Assembly: GCF_027111275.1 (NCBI RefSeq)
Contig: NZ_CP114286.1
Location: 1,984,001 to 2,048,000, forward strand
DNA from: Flavobacterium luteolum
Lineage (GTDB): Bacteria > Bacteroidota > Bacteroidia > Flavobacteriales > Flavobacteriaceae
Direction: 5' to 3'
Length of the DNA stretch: 64,000 bases
Part shown: piece by piece, positions 32,943-41,045 of the stretch
How the letters are laid out: each line of letters opens with the position of its first letter
How positions within the stretch are numbered: position 1 is the first letter of the stretch
Position numbers and translations under genes: made by a program
Notes under the pieces: model-generated
What the model was told of the DNA's origin: nothing
The model's input: the letters and a program-made list of their open reading frames with translations, nothing else
The model's database searches: none

Positions 32943-34820
32943 TTATTTAGAAGTCATTTCTTCGGCTAAATCTAATGTCTGCAAAATAATGTTTTTATCA
33001 GACTTAAAAGAGTTTAGTTTAAAAACGAATTTCAATTTATTGTCGATTAGCTTTTTAGGAGATTCTATAGAAATATCTGAAAACTGAGATGAAATTTTAG
33101 TCATTCGATCCAACTCTGAATCTTTTGCTTTCTTACCAAATGTTCTCACGGTTTTTGAAAGATCTAATTTTCCAGAAATATAGTTTTTACTCAAATCTTT
33201 CTTCGTGTCTTTTGCAAAAGATCCTTTTCCAGAACTAAAATAATCTTTTGTGTTAGCAACAATAACTACATCTTTGTCTTTTGCAATAAAAATATCACCA
33301 TAATCTTGTGTACCCGCAATAATATATGAATTTCCGTTTGGGACCAATACTTTTTTGCGAACACCCAATTGCAATAATTTATCTCCAAATGTTGGATGCG
33401 TAGAAGTAAAAATCACAGAAAACAACGGAATTTCTTTTTTCACTTTTTCTTCTGTTATTTTTTCTTCATAATTCTCATCATACTCGTACTTTTTAGTCAT
33501 AACCTCAACTTCTTTCGTATCGTATAAAAAAGCACTTAAATCGCCATCAAAAAGCTTTGCTGTGGCCTCTTCGTCAACAATTGTAGAAATCAGATCTGTA
33601 ATTAGCGTAATATCTTCTTTAGCAAATTTTGGATTTTGAAATATTTCCGACATCAATGACGGAAAGTTTTCAAGTGCCGCTTTTGTATTAGCGTGATATG
33701 AAATATATCCTAAAGGTTTTTCCGCAGGAAAATAATTAAAGATATTTCTGTTGATTTTTCTATCGCTAATTTTGCTTACAATAGCAGCAATCTCTGGAGC
33801 ATATTCAACTACTTCTTCAATTCGAGAATTATCATTATCAAAATAAAAATCCAGATTGATGCCTTTTACAAAATTCCCAAAGTTCTTCTGCATCGGCAAG
33901 TATTTATCATAACCTCCAAATAGTGCTAAGGGATAATTGTATAATGAATAAAAACTAGACATCAATCCGCTGTAATTTACCCAAGTCGAAATATCTGCCG
34001 AAGCATTTATTTTTGAAAAACTTGGTGCAGTAAAATCATTCTCAAATAAACCTTTTATAATTTGGCTTTGCTGCTCGGCTAGTTTTTTATCAAACTCTGC
34101 TTGCTCTGCCGTATATTCTTCATACGGATTTCCATCGTACAAATAGTCTTGGTCTGTTGTTTCTACTGATCCTGCTGGCACATTAGCGATCATCGGTTCA
34201 TCTTGCATTACAGAAGGTTCTCCAATTTTTGGCGGATTCGGCGCTTCTTCTACTCCGTATACTTTCGATGTATCTACAATTACCGTTTCTTCGTACGGCT
34301 CTGAAATTCCTATTGAATCGTTTAAAACAGGAGGTCCATCTGGAGAAGCATAAAATTTATTAGGAAGTCTTTTTGTCAATTCAAATATGACCAAATAATG
34401 ATCATTCCATACAAATGATCTTTTTAAACCGCTTGGTGTAAAAACAGCATATTTTCCCAATTCTTCAATTGCACTATTATTTCCGTTTGCACCTTGTTTT
34501 TCAATCAGATATTGTCTAACCGCTTCTTTGTTTTTTATCGGAATGGTAACTTGATAAAACGGAACGCTATCTAAGAAATTCCCATGAACCGTAATCTTTT
34601 GGTCCAATTGAATAATCGAAGTATATTGGCGAAGATCAAAATCAGGTTTTTTACTAGTGTATCTTGTAATAATTGAGTGGTTCAGCACTTCGTTTATGTT
34701 TACTTTCTTCGAAAGCTGATTTCCGTTAAACTGAACAAAATAATCGTATTTGTCTGGACTCGTTTGTCCAAAAGTAAAATAGGCGGCAAATAGAAAAACA
34801 AGAGTGTAAAAGTACTTCAT
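32943..34820 (-). CDS. Uncharacterised secreted protein (DUF4836-like)
   Basis: This 625-residue protein has a signal peptide (MKYFYTLVFLFAAYFTFGQ). Its start, DYFVQFNGNQLSKKVNINEVLNHSI, and the later long alpha/beta body resemble Bacteroidota proteins of the DUF4836 type, but I am not certain. A Pro/Glu/Asp-rich stretch near residues 170-235 looks like a flexible linker between two halves. It follows a lipoprotein gene by 4 bases on the same strand, so the two form an operon and perhaps a cell-envelope complex. No enzymatic motif is seen. Confidence 0.7.
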   Translation of the reverse strand: MKYFYTLVFLFAAYFTFGQTSPDKYDYFVQFNGNQLSKKVNINEVLNHSIITRYTSKKPDFDLRQYTSIIQLDQKITVHGNFLDSVPFYQVTIPIKNKEAVRQYLIEKQGANGNNSAIEELGKYAVFTPSGLKRSFVWNDHYLVIFELTKRLPNKFYASPDGPPVLNDSIGISEPYEETVIVDTSKVYGVEEAPNPPKIGEPSVMQDEPMIANVPAGSVETTDQDYLYDGNPYEEYTAEQAEFDKKLAEQQSQIIKGLFENDFTAPSFSKINASADISTWVNYSGLMSSFYSLYNYPLALFGGYDKYLPMQKNFGNFVKGINLDFYFDNDNSRIEEVVEYAPEIAAIVSKISDRKINRNIFNYFPAEKPLGYISYHANTKAALENFPSLMSEIFQNPKFAKEDITLITDLISTIVDEEATAKLFDGDLSAFLYDTKEVEVMTKKYEYDENYEEKITEEKVKKEIPLFSVIFTSTHPTFGDKLLQLGVRKKVLVPNGNSYIIAGTQDYGDIFIAKDKDVVIVANTKDYFSSGKGSFAKDTKKDLSKNYISGKLDLSKTVRTFGKKAKDSELDRMTKISSQFSDISIESPKKLIDNKLKFVFKLNSFKSDKNIILQTLDLAEEMTSK

Positions 34821-34824
34821 AAAA

Positions 34825-35457
34825 TCAAGGCGTTAATTGGATTATATTATTCATCAAGGTCGTTTTCTTAAATACACTGTACATACTTTGTTTTAAAAAA
34901 ACCGTTTTTTTATTTTTTGAAATTTGACTGTTTGCATTATCTACAGCCACAATATCTTTATCGAAAGTATAAATAGAAATAATGCTGGCTTCTTCCAGAT
35001 CTTTCTTTTTCTTCGGGTCATTTACCACTTTTTCTGGAATTGGATAAGAAGCAATTCTTTCAAAAGTTTTGCCTCTTCCGCTAAAATGAATCTGATCGCG
35101 CTGATTGTTTATCGTATTCACAACCGCGTTTAACGCTTTTAAATTGGCATAATTAAGTTTGATAATGAAAACGTAATTTTGAAAATCTGTTTTTGTAATA
35201 ACATTTGAAATTCCATCAATCTTCAACGCTTTTTCTTTAAAGTTATTGAGTTTAGCGGTGATTTCCTGTTCGTTCGGAATTTTCACACCATCAACTTCTT
35301 CTAGCCAAATAGCGGACTTGGCCTTAAACCAAGATTTCGAAAAATCAATCATTAGCGTGTATTCACCACTTTGATCGTCGTGATGTTTGATTCTTTCAGT
35401 AATCTCAAAACAGCTCGTTAAGAGCAGACAGCAAAATAAAGCGAGAATTTTCTTCAT
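34825..35457 (-). CDS. Putative lipoprotein, partner of the secreted protein downstream
   Basis: A 210-residue lipoprotein: MKKILALFCCLLLTSC gives a lipobox with Cys16 as anchor. The mature part (GEYTLMIDFSKSWFKAK, NYVFIIKLNYANLKALNAVV) looks like an alpha/beta sandwich. No family is recognised. It ends 4 bases before the 625-residue secreted protein, so the two are co-translated. Confidence 0.75.
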   Translation of the reverse strand: MKKILALFCCLLLTSCFEITERIKHHDDQSGEYTLMIDFSKSWFKAKSAIWLEEVDGVKIPNEQEITAKLNNFKEKALKIDGISNVITKTDFQNYVFIIKLNYANLKALNAVVNTINNQRDQIHFSGRGKTFERIASYPIPEKVVNDPKKKKDLEEASIISIYTFDKDIVAVDNANSQISKNKKTVFLKQSMYSVFKKTTLMNNIIQLTP

Positions 35458-35584
35458 TTTACAAATTTAGATGGAATATTCTGAAAAACCATGCTTTGGT
35501 TCAAACAATAAAAAAATCTAAATTTTTAGATAATATTAACGGATTCTGAGGTAAGCTAAACGCCTTATTCTGTTCCTTTTTCTT

Positions 35585-35592
35585 TAACTTTG
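35585..35592 (+). promoter_or_regulatory. -7 element for hemB
   Basis: TAACTTTG, a match to TAnnTTTG. It predicts a start near 35599 and a leader of about 125 bases, unusually long here. Confidence 0.5.
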
Positions 35593-35687
35593 CGCCACTC
35601 ATTAAAAGTGAGATAAACTTCAAAAAAAATAAAAACAACTGCAGTTTTAGAATAAGGATTTATCAATCTGTTTTCATAATTCAGGTT

Positions 35688-35719
35688 AAAATCTGAAATC
35701 TAAAATCTAAAATCTAAAT
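35688..35719. repeat. Direct 7-base 'AAATCTA' word repeat
   Basis: AAATCTG then three AAATCTA units end 5 bases before the hemB ATG. A related tract lies at 45444-45505. Confidence 0.6.
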
Positions 35720-35723
35720 TTAT

Positions 35724-36719
35724 ATGTTCCCATTACAAAGAGGCAGAAGATTAAGAGTAAATGAATCAATTCGTTCTTTAGTTCGTGAAACCAGTTTAAG
35801 TCCATCGGATTTTATGTTTCCAATGTTTATTGCTGAAGGAGAAAATGTAAAAGTCGAAATTCCGTCAATGCCAGGAATTTACAGAAGATCAATAGATTTA
35901 ACAGTTGAAGAAGTAAAAGAACTTTATGATTTAGGGATTCGCGCCGTTAACATTTATGTAAAAGTTAGCGAAAACCTAAAAGACAATACTGGAAAAGAAG
36001 CTTGGAATGCTAACGGATTAATGCAACAAGCAATTCGTGCCATAAAAACAGCTTGTCCAGAAATGATCGTTATGCCAGATGTGGCTTTGGACCCGTATTC
36101 TATTTATGGTCATGACGGAATCATAACAAATGGTGATGTAGAAAATGACAGTACGGTTGATGCTTTGGTAAAAATGGCCGTTTCGCACGCAGAAGCTGGT
36201 GCCGATTTTGTTGCGCCAAGTGATATGATGGATGGACGCGTTTTACGCCTTCGCGAAGGCTTGGATGCGGCAGGGTTTCAGAATGTTGGAATCATGAGTT
36301 ATTCTGCTAAATATGCTTCAGCTTTTTATGGCCCGTTTAGAGATGCTTTAGATTCGGCTCCTAGAGAAGCTGATGTTGTGGTTCCAAAAGACAAAAAAAC
36401 ATATCAAATGGATTATGCCAATCGTATCGAAGCGATCAAAGAAGCTTTATCAGATGTAGAAGAAGGTGCAGATATGGTTATGGTAAAACCAGGAATTGCT
36501 TATTTGGATATTGTTCGCGAAATAAAAAACACAGTACATGTTCCTGTAACCGTTTATCAGGTTTCTGGAGAATATGCTATGATTAAAGCGGCATCTGAAA
36601 GAGGTTGGCTGGATCACGATAAAATTATGATGGAACAGTTAATGTGCATCAAACGTTCGGGTGCCAATCTTATTTCGACATACTTCGCAAAAGAAGCTGC
36701 AATTTTATTAAACAAATAA
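35724..36719 (+). CDS. hemB: Delta-aminolevulinic acid dehydratase (porphobilinogen synthase)
   Basis: This 331-residue enzyme joins two aminolevulinates into porphobilinogen. Both Schiff-base lysines are present: YSAKYASAFYGPFRDA near residue 196 and MVMVKPGIAYLDIV near 251. The metal loop is DVALDPYSIYGHDG near residue 120, the Asp-rich Mg type rather than the Cys-rich Zn type. Length is normal. It is followed after 1 base by a cupin gene and then a cytochrome c gene, so the three are probably one operon. Confidence 0.96.
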   Translation: MFPLQRGRRLRVNESIRSLVRETSLSPSDFMFPMFIAEGENVKVEIPSMPGIYRRSIDLTVEEVKELYDLGIRAVNIYVKVSENLKDNTGKEAWNANGLMQQAIRAIKTACPEMIVMPDVALDPYSIYGHDGIITNGDVENDSTVDALVKMAVSHAEAGADFVAPSDMMDGRVLRLREGLDAAGFQNVGIMSYSAKYASAFYGPFRDALDSAPREADVVVPKDKKTYQMDYANRIEAIKEALSDVEEGADMVMVKPGIAYLDIVREIKNTVHVPVTVYQVSGEYAMIKAASERGWLDHDKIMMEQLMCIKRSGANLISTYFAKEAAILLNK

Positions 36720-36720
36720 A

Positions 36721-37062
36721 ATGATTGTCGATAAACAAAATGCTTCTCATTATTTATGGGGAGATAATTGCGACAGCTGGATTTTGGCAGATACTGAAGG
36801 TTTATCTATTAAACAAGAAAGCATGCCAAGCGGAACCAAAGAAAAATTGCATTTTCATAATCATGCACAGCAATTCTTTTTTATTCTAAAAGGCACTGCA
36901 ACTTTTTATCATGACGAAAAAACTGAAATTGTAAATTCAAATCAAGGTTTATTGATTGAGGCAAAAACGCAGCATTATATTGCCAATGAAAGCCAAGAAC
37001 AATTGGATTTTTTAGTGATATCACAGCCATCAACAAATAACGACCGAATTACAATTGAATAA
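36721..37062 (+). CDS. Cupin domain protein
   Basis: A 113-residue single-domain cupin. Motif 1 is KLHFHNHAQQFFFILKGTATFYHD with the metal-binding His and Glu-like positions (HFHNH), and motif 2 is GLLIEAKTQHYIANES. Such small cupins bind a metal or a small ligand, and the substrate cannot be told. It starts one base after the hemB stop, so it is expressed with it. Confidence 0.87.
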   Translation: MIVDKQNASHYLWGDNCDSWILADTEGLSIKQESMPSGTKEKLHFHNHAQQFFFILKGTATFYHDEKTEIVNSNQGLLIEAKTQHYIANESQEQLDFLVISQPSTNNDRITIE

Positions 37063-37073
37063 AATCTAAAAAC

Positions 37074-37472
37074 ATGAAAAAGATATTATTTCTTTCTGCA
37101 GTTTTAGCATTTGCTTCTTGCAAAAAAGAAACTTCTGAACCAACAAACACAGCAACCGAATCTGTTTCTGAAGGAGAATCGGCGAAAGCCAAAAGTCCAG
37201 AAGAACTAGGAAAACAGCTTTTTGAAGGAACTGGAAATTGTTTTGCTTGCCATCAGCCCGATCAAAAAGTGGTTGGACCAAGCATCAAAGAAATTGCTAA
37301 AATCTATAAAGATAAAAATGGCAATATCGTTACTTTCTTAAAAGGAAATGCAGAACCCATTGTTGATCCAAGTCAGTTTGAGGTTATGAAAACCAATTTT
37401 GCAATTACGCAGTCAATGTCTGATGAAGAATTAAAAGCAATTGAAGCTTACATCTACAGTAATTTGAAATAA
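37074..37472 (+). CDS. c-type cytochrome lipoprotein
   Basis: A 132-residue periplasmic, lipid-anchored electron carrier. The signal MKKILFLSAVLAFASC gives lipidation at Cys16, followed by a Ser/Thr/Glu-rich linker. One cytochrome domain follows, with the heme motif CFACH near residue 56 and a candidate axial Met in FEVMKTNF near 103. It lies 11 bases after the cupin and downstream of hemB. Its redox partners are unknown; the SCO gene 2.5 kb away is another heme-copper oxidase-related gene. Confidence 0.92.
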   Translation: MKKILFLSAVLAFASCKKETSEPTNTATESVSEGESAKAKSPEELGKQLFEGTGNCFACHQPDQKVVGPSIKEIAKIYKDKNGNIVTFLKGNAEPIVDPSQFEVMKTNFAITQSMSDEELKAIEAYIYSNLK

Positions 37473-37512
37473 AGCAAAAGGAATTCTCTTCTGAAAGCTC
37501 CTTTTGTTGCGA

Positions 37513-37667
37513 GCTTCGAAGAAGCGAAATATGTATAGCAAAAAAATATTCTCAATATAAAGCTCCAGCGGAGCGACATGTACTAGATTATAAAAAAATA
37601 TGTCGCTCCGCTGGAGCTTTTCTCATTTTCTTATTGAAATTCTATAGATATTTTACCCCGCTGGGGT
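37513..37667. repeat. Second cluster of REP-like palindromes
   Basis: GCTTCGAAGAAGC (37513-37525), GCTCCAGCGGAGC (37562-37574), GCTCCGCTGGAGC (37605-37617) and CCCCGCTGGGG (37656-37666) lie between the cytochrome and M13 peptidase genes. The second and third form a facing pair, each with a GACAT/ATGTC tail. They are the same family as those around the RAYT at 30424-30882. Confidence 0.85.
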
Positions 37668-37701
37668 ATTTGCTGTAGTTTTTATAAAAATTCATTACAA
37701 T

Positions 37702-37735
37702 AAAAAAAGCTGTCCTTTTGAGACAGCCCTTTTTG
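37702..37735. terminator. Intrinsic terminator of the M13 peptidase gene
   Basis: GCTGTC (37709-37714) pairs with GACAGC (37722-37727), with A-run and T-run at the flanks. It can act on both strands. Confidence 0.8.
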
Positions 37736-37751
37736 ATATAATATCATTCGA

Positions 37752-39809
37752 TTACCAGATTTTAACTCGTTTTTCTGGTTCAACATACATCTTATCACCT
37801 TTCTTAATATCAAATGCTTTGTAGAAAGCATCAACGTTTTGAATTGGCACATAAGCTCTGTACATTCCAGGAGAGTGCGGATCTGTTTTTACTTGATTTT
37901 TGATTGCTTCATCTCTAGATTTTGTTCTCCAAACAGTAGCCCAAGAAATAAAGAATCTTTGTTCAGGAGTAAATCCGTCGATTAAACCTGGATTTCCGTG
38001 TTGCTTTAAATACAATTGCAGACCGTCAAATGCAGCATTAATTCCGCCTAAATCTCCAATATTTTCACCCAGTGTAAAATGACCATCAACATGAACTCCT
38101 GGCAATGGCTCAAGAGCGCTGTATTGATTTGCTAAATCATTTCCTAGAGTTGTAAATTGTTTCAAATCATCTTCTGTCCACCAATCCACTAAATTCCCTT
38201 CAGCATTGTAACGTGCTCCAGAATCATCAAAACCGTGAGAAATCTCGTGTCCGATTACGGCACCAATTCCACCATAATTAACTGCTTCATCAGCTTGATA
38301 ATTATAGAAAGGTGGTTGAAGGATTGCAGCTGGGAATACAATTTCGTTATAAGATGGGTTATAATAAGCATTTACTGTTTGCGGAGACATGTGCCATTCT
38401 GTTTTGTCAACAGGTTTAGACAATTTGTCTACGCTTTTCTTGAATCTCCATAATGCTAGACTTTTAGTATTTTCAAAATAGCTTCCGCCTTCTGCAATGC
38501 TTTTAATTTCTAAAGCCGAGTAATCTTTCCATTTATCAGGATATCCTACTTTAATAGTTATTTTGTTTAGCTTTTCGATTGCTTTTGCCTTAGTGTCTTT
38601 AGACATCCAAGTTAAATTGTTAATACGATTTTGATAAGCCGTAATAACATTATGAATCATATCTACAGCTTTTGCTTTAGCCTCAGCTGGAAAAACTTTT
38701 TCTACATAAAGTTTTCCAAGAGCTTCACCAACATTTCCGTTAACCACATTAAGCGCTCTTTCTTCAGCAGGAAGCTGTTTTATTGCACCTCTTAATGTTT
38801 TGCTGTAAAAGTCAAAATTAGCATTATCAATTTCGGTTGTCAGCTTACTTGCAGCGCTGTTAATCAAATCCCATTTTAGGTATTCTTTCCATTGTGCCAC
38901 TTTATTTTCCTTGAAAACAGTTTCTAAAGCAGTCATATATTTAGGCTCAGAAACAATTACAGACTGTAAATTAGTAATTCCTAAACCAGCAAAATATTCG
39001 TTCCATTTGATAGCTGGAGTTAATTTTTGAAGTTCAGCAATCGTCATTGGGTTGTATTGCAAACGGCTGTCTCTTCTTTCAACTCTGTTTAATCTTGGCT
39101 TTGATAATTCTGTTTCAAGAGCCAAAACCTCAGCTGCACTTTGTTTTGCTTTTTCTGGAGATTCTCCAATAAACTGAAGCATTCTTGCAACGTGCAATTC
39201 ATATTTCGCACGTTTCTCTTTAGAATCTTTGTCATCAGAAGTGTAATAATCTTTATCCGAAAGTCCTAATTGGCTTGGGCTCAGATTTACAGAATTTTTA
39301 GAACTGTCTTTATCATCAGCTCCAATGTAAATTCCGAAAAAGCCTGCGTTTCCTTCTTTTTCCATTTCAACCAAATATTTCTGAACATCAGCAACGCTTT
39401 TAATTGCGTCGATTTTTTTCAGATATGGCTTCAAAGGTTCGATTCCTTTCTTGTTTCTTCCGATAGAATCCAAATAAGTATTAAATAAATTAACCGCTTT
39501 TCCCTGATCTGTATTAGACTTGTACTTTGGATTTTTTGAAGCTTCTTTTAAAACTTCCATCACATCCTTGTCAGTTCTTTTAATTAATTCATTAAAACTT
39601 CCCCAAGTAGTTCGGTCACTCGGAATTTCTGTTTTATCCAGCCAAGCTCCGTTTACATATTTGAAAAAATCCTGACTTGGGCTGATTTTCGTATCCATAT
39701 AAGATACATTAATACCTGGCTCTTTTGGCGCTGTTTGAGCTTGAGCTGCAGTTATTGCAAACATTGCAGATATCACACCAAACACAGGTTTAGCAAATTG
39801 TTTTTTCAT
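37752..39809 (-). CDS. M13 family zinc metallopeptidase (neprilysin/PepO type)
   Basis: This 685-residue secreted endopeptidase cleaves short peptides. The signal peptide is MKKQFAKPVFGVISAMFAITAAQAQT. The zinc site HEISH lies in VIGHEISHGFDDSGARY near residue 525, and GENIGDLGG, with the third zinc ligand, near 585. The NAYYNPSYNEIVFPAAILQPPF segment and the C-terminal VRVNSL-like region (here YVPIQNVDAFYKAF) are family features. The last residues VKIW match the usual CxxW ending without the Cys. Length is normal. It is a single gene with a probable promoter at 39836. Confidence 0.95.
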   Translation of the reverse strand: MKKQFAKPVFGVISAMFAITAAQAQTAPKEPGINVSYMDTKISPSQDFFKYVNGAWLDKTEIPSDRTTWGSFNELIKRTDKDVMEVLKEASKNPKYKSNTDQGKAVNLFNTYLDSIGRNKKGIEPLKPYLKKIDAIKSVADVQKYLVEMEKEGNAGFFGIYIGADDKDSSKNSVNLSPSQLGLSDKDYYTSDDKDSKEKRAKYELHVARMLQFIGESPEKAKQSAAEVLALETELSKPRLNRVERRDSRLQYNPMTIAELQKLTPAIKWNEYFAGLGITNLQSVIVSEPKYMTALETVFKENKVAQWKEYLKWDLINSAASKLTTEIDNANFDFYSKTLRGAIKQLPAEERALNVVNGNVGEALGKLYVEKVFPAEAKAKAVDMIHNVITAYQNRINNLTWMSKDTKAKAIEKLNKITIKVGYPDKWKDYSALEIKSIAEGGSYFENTKSLALWRFKKSVDKLSKPVDKTEWHMSPQTVNAYYNPSYNEIVFPAAILQPPFYNYQADEAVNYGGIGAVIGHEISHGFDDSGARYNAEGNLVDWWTEDDLKQFTTLGNDLANQYSALEPLPGVHVDGHFTLGENIGDLGGINAAFDGLQLYLKQHGNPGLIDGFTPEQRFFISWATVWRTKSRDEAIKNQVKTDPHSPGMYRAYVPIQNVDAFYKAFDIKKGDKMYVEPEKRVKIW

Positions 39810-39835
39810 AAAAAATTATAGTTTAAGGGAAAATA

Positions 39836-39843
39836 CAAACATA
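39836..39843 (-). promoter_or_regulatory. -7 element for the M13 peptidase gene
   Basis: Minus strand TATGTTTG matches TAnnTTTG, 27 bases before the ATG. Confidence 0.5.
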
Positions 39844-40013
39844 TTGTTATTATTTCAAAAATTGTGTTAAAATTCTAACTGTACAGTCAAAAAGACGGAT
39901 AAATTTCACAAATAGAACTTAAACATTGAGGTATATGTCTCCAGATACTAGTAAAAGTTACAAAAGGCTGTTAAAAAAAATAATCCAGTAAAGTTTTTAG
40001 AATCTGCTTTTTG

Positions 40014-40021
40014 TATTTTTG
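40014..40021 (+). promoter_or_regulatory. -7 element for the SCO gene
   Basis: TATTTTTG matches TAnnTTTG, 16 bases before the ATG at 40037. It overlaps a TTG at 40019, which argues against that start. Confidence 0.5.
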
Positions 40022-40036
40022 CGCCAAATTATTTTT

Positions 40037-40702
40037 ATGAAATCGCTTTTATATAAATACCGCAAATTCTTCATTGTATTAATAGTGTTTTCGGTTGTTA
40101 CGATATCTTTGTTTTATTCTGCATTAAAACCTAAAAAAACGCTACCGATTTACAATCCAGCCGATGTAAATCCAGAATTGGTAGACAGTACAGTTCAATA
40201 TAAAAGCAAATACCACACTATTGCCGATTTTTCCTTTATCAATCAAAATGGTGATACAATAACACAAAAAGATTACGAAGGAAAAATCTATGTTGCCGAT
40301 TTCTTCTTTACAACCTGCGGATCGATCTGTCCAAAAATGTCAACTAATTTAGTTGATGTTCAAAAAGCGGTTTTAAACAATCCAAAAGTGATGCTACTTT
40401 CGCATACCGTTTTTCCTGAAGTGGACAGTGTTTCTGTTTTAAAAGCTTATGCTATAAAATATGGTGTTGTAGACAGTAAATGGAATTTGGTTACTGGCGA
40501 CAAAAAAGAAATCTACAAAATGGCCAGAAAATCGTACTTGGCTGTAAAAATGGGAAGACCAGATCAACTTTATGATATGGTGCATACAGAAAATTTTGTT
40601 TTAGTTGATCAAAAACGTCGCGTTAGAGGTTTTTATGACGGAACAAATAAAGAAGACATAAAACGTCTTTTAGAAGACATCGAATTCCTTTCGCAGGAGT
40701 AA
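40037..40702 (+). CDS. SCO1/SenC family protein (copper delivery to cytochrome oxidase)
   Basis: A 221-residue membrane-anchored thioredoxin-fold protein that delivers copper to the CuA site of cytochrome c oxidase. One N-terminal helix (RKFFIVLIVFSVVTISLFYSA) anchors it. The copper ligands are the two Cys of FTTCGSICPKMS near residue 97-101 and the His of MVHTENFVLVD near 180. The ATG at 40037 is used. It stands 103 bases before feoA, which has its own promoter. Confidence 0.92.
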   Translation: MKSLLYKYRKFFIVLIVFSVVTISLFYSALKPKKTLPIYNPADVNPELVDSTVQYKSKYHTIADFSFINQNGDTITQKDYEGKIYVADFFFTTCGSICPKMSTNLVDVQKAVLNNPKVMLLSHTVFPEVDSVSVLKAYAIKYGVVDSKWNLVTGDKKEIYKMARKSYLAVKMGRPDQLYDMVHTENFVLVDQKRRVRGFYDGTNKEDIKRLLEDIEFLSQE

Positions 40703-40751
40703 AATCCCTTATTTTTAGAAACATTTAGCATTTGTCGAAGTGTTAAATGCC

Positions 40752-40780
40752 TTGAAATAAAGAATAATTGCCTACTTTTG
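40752..40780 (+). promoter_or_regulatory. feoAB promoter
   Basis: TTG at 40752-40754, an 18-base spacer and TACTTTTG at 40773-40780: the best-spaced TTG/TAnnTTTG pair in the window. The predicted start near 40787 leaves a leader of about 19 bases to the feoA TTG codon. Confidence 0.65.
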
Positions 40781-40805
40781 CAATCTAAATTCAATCTAAA
40801 TAAGC

Positions 40806-41045
40806 TTGCAAAATACAATACATACTCTGAAGAAAGGCGAAAAAGCCATTATCAAAGATTTTGATATCGATCTTATTCCACTTAAATTATTAGAAATGGG
40901 TTGTCTTCCTGGCAGCTTAGTTGAATTATTGCAGGTTGCTCCTTTTGGTGATCCTTTATATTTAGACATTAATGGTTCTCATGTTGCAATCCGAATTGAA
41001 ACAGCTCGTGAAATTGAAGTAGAAATTATCAAAACCAATTTGTAA
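40806..41045 (+). CDS. feoA: FeoA, ferrous iron transport accessory protein
   Basis: A 79-residue SH3-like cytosolic protein that supports FeoB. Visible features are TLKKGEKAIIKDFD, LKLLEMGCLPGSLVELLQVAPFGDPLYLDINGSHVAIR, the last being the typical FeoA core. The start must be TTG at 40806: the frame is closed by TAA at 40797-40799, and the next in-frame ATG lies inside the core. The stop and the feoB ATG share one base (TAATG), so the two are translationally coupled. Confidence 0.92.
   Translation: MQNTIHTLKKGEKAIIKDFDIDLIPLKLLEMGCLPGSLVELLQVAPFGDPLYLDINGSHVAIRIETAREIEVEIIKTNL

Noticed and set aside
40741..40772. Iron box upstream of feoA
   Set aside because: TTTAGAAACATTTAGCA and the facing GCATTT/AAATGC words are too weak to match the half-sites seen at 14237 and 23309.
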